A stretch of 64,000 bases of DNA. Source: Synaphobranchus kaupii (Eukaryota > Chordata > Actinopteri > Anguilliformes > Synaphobranchidae). The stretch spans positions 24,372,895 to 24,436,894 of the forward strand of contig CM056385.1 of assembly GCA_029718625.1 (NCBI GenBank), read 5' to 3'. Positions 62,072 to 64,000 of the stretch are shown in pieces (within the stretch, counting starts at the first letter, position 1; every line of letters starts with the position of its first letter). The position numbers were made by a program, and so were the translations under genes. The notes under the pieces were generated by a model that saw nothing but the letters and a program-made list of their open reading frames with translations, searched no databases and was not told the DNA's origin.

Positions 62072-63102
62072 CAACCCAGCTTTAGTAAATTTTTCTCTAA
62101 AACAGGGGTCGATTTCAGATTTGGATGCAGGGCCACATCTTATCTAAGTTAGAAAGCAAATGAACCAGAGCCACATTACAGAGTGCTTCACGTCCCCTTT
62201 AAGGTCAAGGCACAATCACACCCCAAAAGAGTTTTATATGTTGTACGTGATCAAATATGCATCATCATAAGAAATAGTTTATGCAAATAGTCCCACTTCT
62301 GATGAGATCCCTCAATTCATTCACTTCAGACTGAATACTTGCATCTATCCAATATTTGCATTACCCACATCACTGTGATTAAAAGTGACCCACTAACATT
62401 CAGATTGTATTATCACCTGCACATAGAAAATTGAGTTTGTAAAACAATTGCTTGTAGTGGTAACTGTGCAAATAAACTGCATTACCAGCGAGGCATGATA
62501 ATGCACTTAATCCAAAGAGAGAGTTTGATGCAGCTGTTTATGAGTGTATCACACAGAGATAAACTGGAATAGTGGCATTCACAGGATCAAATACACATTA
62601 TAAATGTTTGATTCCAGGGAATCTATTCAGTGTGGGAATGCAGGTTGTTCAGGAACAACCTGCAACTTAAGAATAAGTGACCATGTATGCGGGTATTAGA
62701 GATGACAGGCCTGCTATCACCGGGTGAAAAGGTATTGGCTCATTCAGCATAAGGTATGAGAGCGTGTAGCTACATTGCATCATGATGTGTTAATTTTCAC
62801 TGAGCTGGCCGCTGGAGTAGCATAGTACAGCCACAGACTGATGTCAAGCAAACAAATTAAAGGAGATGAAGACTCAAAAAGATACATCTTAAAGTATACT
62901 GAGAAGCACTGAAATGCAATGTACAATTGAGTATTTTTACTGAAAATATATGCCAAATTGAGCTCTGCTACACATACTGTACAGAAGTGTTTACTACACA
63001 CACTCTGACACAGTCCTTCAATGGGACACAAGTTGGCTTTTCTTATTCACGATTAACCGTGAATACAAAAAGCTAGTGGCAGTGGCACTGTCAGGGTGGG
63101 GC
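62072..63102. other. No recognised gene
   Basis: This is ordinary AT-rich sequence with short open frames only. A short inverted word (GCAGGTTGTTCAGGAACAAC) lies at 62640-62659, partly self-complementary. Nothing else is recognised. Confidence 0.4.
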
Positions 63103-63181
63103 ATCTACATTGTTTTGTAATGGGCAACTCGTTTGCACATTTGTAGTGGAAACGAGTTGCCCATTACAAAACAAAGTAGAT
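63103..63181. repeat. Strong hairpin, 32-bp arms
   Basis: The arm 63103-63134 pairs with 63150-63181 with one mismatch. The inner 24 bp (TGGGCAACTCGTTT and neighbours) are perfect, and the loop is 15 bases. It sits directly before the 44-bp minisatellite. It may be a tiny MITE or a structured RNA element; nothing decides between them. Confidence 0.85.
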
Positions 63182-63204
63182 CAGCCAAGTACACTGTGGT
63201 CTGT

Positions 63205-63945
63205 ATTCAGGAGTGACTCCGCCCCTGGTGCACTGTGAATGGGCCAGTACTCGGGACTGACTCCGCCCCTGGTGCACTGTGAATGGACCAGTACTCGGGA
63301 CTGACTCCACCCCTGGAGCACTGTGTGGGCCAGTACTGAGGAGTGACTCCACCCCTGGTGCACTGTGTGGGCCAGTACTGAGGAGTGACTCCGCCCCTGG
63401 TGCACTGTGAATGGGCCAGTACTCGGGACTGACTCCGCCCCTGGTGCACTGTGAATGGGCCAGTACTCGGGACTGACTCCGCCCCTTGTGCACTGTGAAT
63501 GGGCCAGTACTGAGGAATGACTCCGCCCCTGGTGCACTGTGAATGGGCCAGTACTCGGGACTGACTCCGCCCCTTGTGCACTGTGAATGGGCCAGTACTC
63601 AGAAGTGACTCCGCCCCTGGTGCACTGTGAATGGGCCAGTACTCGGGACTGACTCCGCCCCTGGTGCACTGTGAATGGGCCAGTACTCAGAAGTGACTCC
63701 GCCCCTGGTGCACTGTGAATGGGCCAGTACTCGGAAGTGACTCCGCCTCTGGTGCAATGTGAATGGGCCAGTACTCGGAAGTGACTCCGCCCCTGGTGCA
63801 CTGTGAATGGGCCAGTACTCGGAAGTGACTCCGCCCCTGGTGCACTGTGAATGGGCCAGTACTCGGAAGTGACTCCGCCCCTGGTGCACTGTGAATGGGC
63901 CAGTACTGAGGAGTGACTCCGCCCCTTGTGCACTGTGTGACTGCC
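63205..63945 (-). repeat. 44-bp minisatellite, ~17 copies
   Basis: The unit (TGACTCCGCCCCTGGTGCAC, then TGTGAATGGGCCAGTACTCG) repeats from 63214 to 63914, with fourteen 44-bp and two 42-bp steps. Because 44 is not a multiple of three and the unit lacks minus-strand stops, all three minus frames stay open for long stretches (up to 265 codons), giving a rotating Gly/Ser/His-rich peptide. This is an arithmetical effect, not evidence of a gene. Variants GGGAC, GGAAG and GAGGAG at the unit junction mark sub-groups. Confidence 0.95.
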
Positions 63946-64000
63946 CCTAAGGAGACAGATTAAGAATCCTACAGACATGCCATGGCCAAATGGGTAAGGA

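Noticed and set aside
63181..63978. 265-codon repetitive protein gene
   Set aside because: Openness in all three frames follows from a 44-bp stop-free repeat. There is no start context, splice site or non-repeat coding part.

Overview
The window is eukaryotic and looks like a teleost fish nuclear genome. The signs are a tRNA-derived SINE with a teleost-type LINE-like tail, 5S-rRNA-derived (SINE3-like) elements, a Sleeping Beauty-like Tc1 terminus, an L2/CR1-type LINE, many MITE-like foldbacks, and the AT-rich, GCTAGCTAA-rich sequence typical of teleosts. The species cannot be resolved from this text. No prokaryotic gene organisation is present.

Positions 1-37216 are a head-to-tail array of a very long satellite unit of about 5.63 kb: six units plus a truncated seventh, nearly identical apart from a few diagnostic sites. 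No protein gene is supported in the unit. Each unit is a mosaic: a 5S-rRNA-like module; four different tRNA-like modules within about 850 bp (the first followed at once by a run of six T); a 35-bp minisatellite; a 521-bp foldback containing three 124-bp hairpin repeats; a 258-bp MITE; and a full tRNA-derived SINE. Diagnostic variants alternate in units 3-4-5-6, which indicates an 11.26-kb higher-order dimer. Array homology resumes at 37518-37948, where the MITE keeps longer arms and the SINE is absent (an empty site). The array edge therefore seems to preserve the pre-amplification state.

Positions 37944-39047 hold a second tandem repeat (about 520 bp, two copies plus a partial), each copy carrying a 5S-like element in reverse. 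More repeats follow to about 40.5 kb.

Positions 41233-55648 hold the 3' part of one plus-strand protein gene. Six exons with matching phases and GT/AG borders encode about 240 residues: a cysteine-rich EGF-like end, one transmembrane helix, and a long Ser/Tyr/Pro-rich cytoplasmic tail ending in a stop. The architecture is like a membrane mucin, but the gene is not identified. The 5' exons were not found and may lie beyond the array. Its introns carry a hairpin element whose inverted copy brackets exon 3, a 5.5-kb block with short inverted ends, a decayed LINE and a Tc1 end.

From 55649 to the end there is a probable 3' UTR, a 1.16-kb TA-flanked palindromic element, a 0.7-kb inverted repeat, a strong hairpin, and a 44-bp minisatellite of about 17 copies. 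Long stretches here show no recognisable gene.
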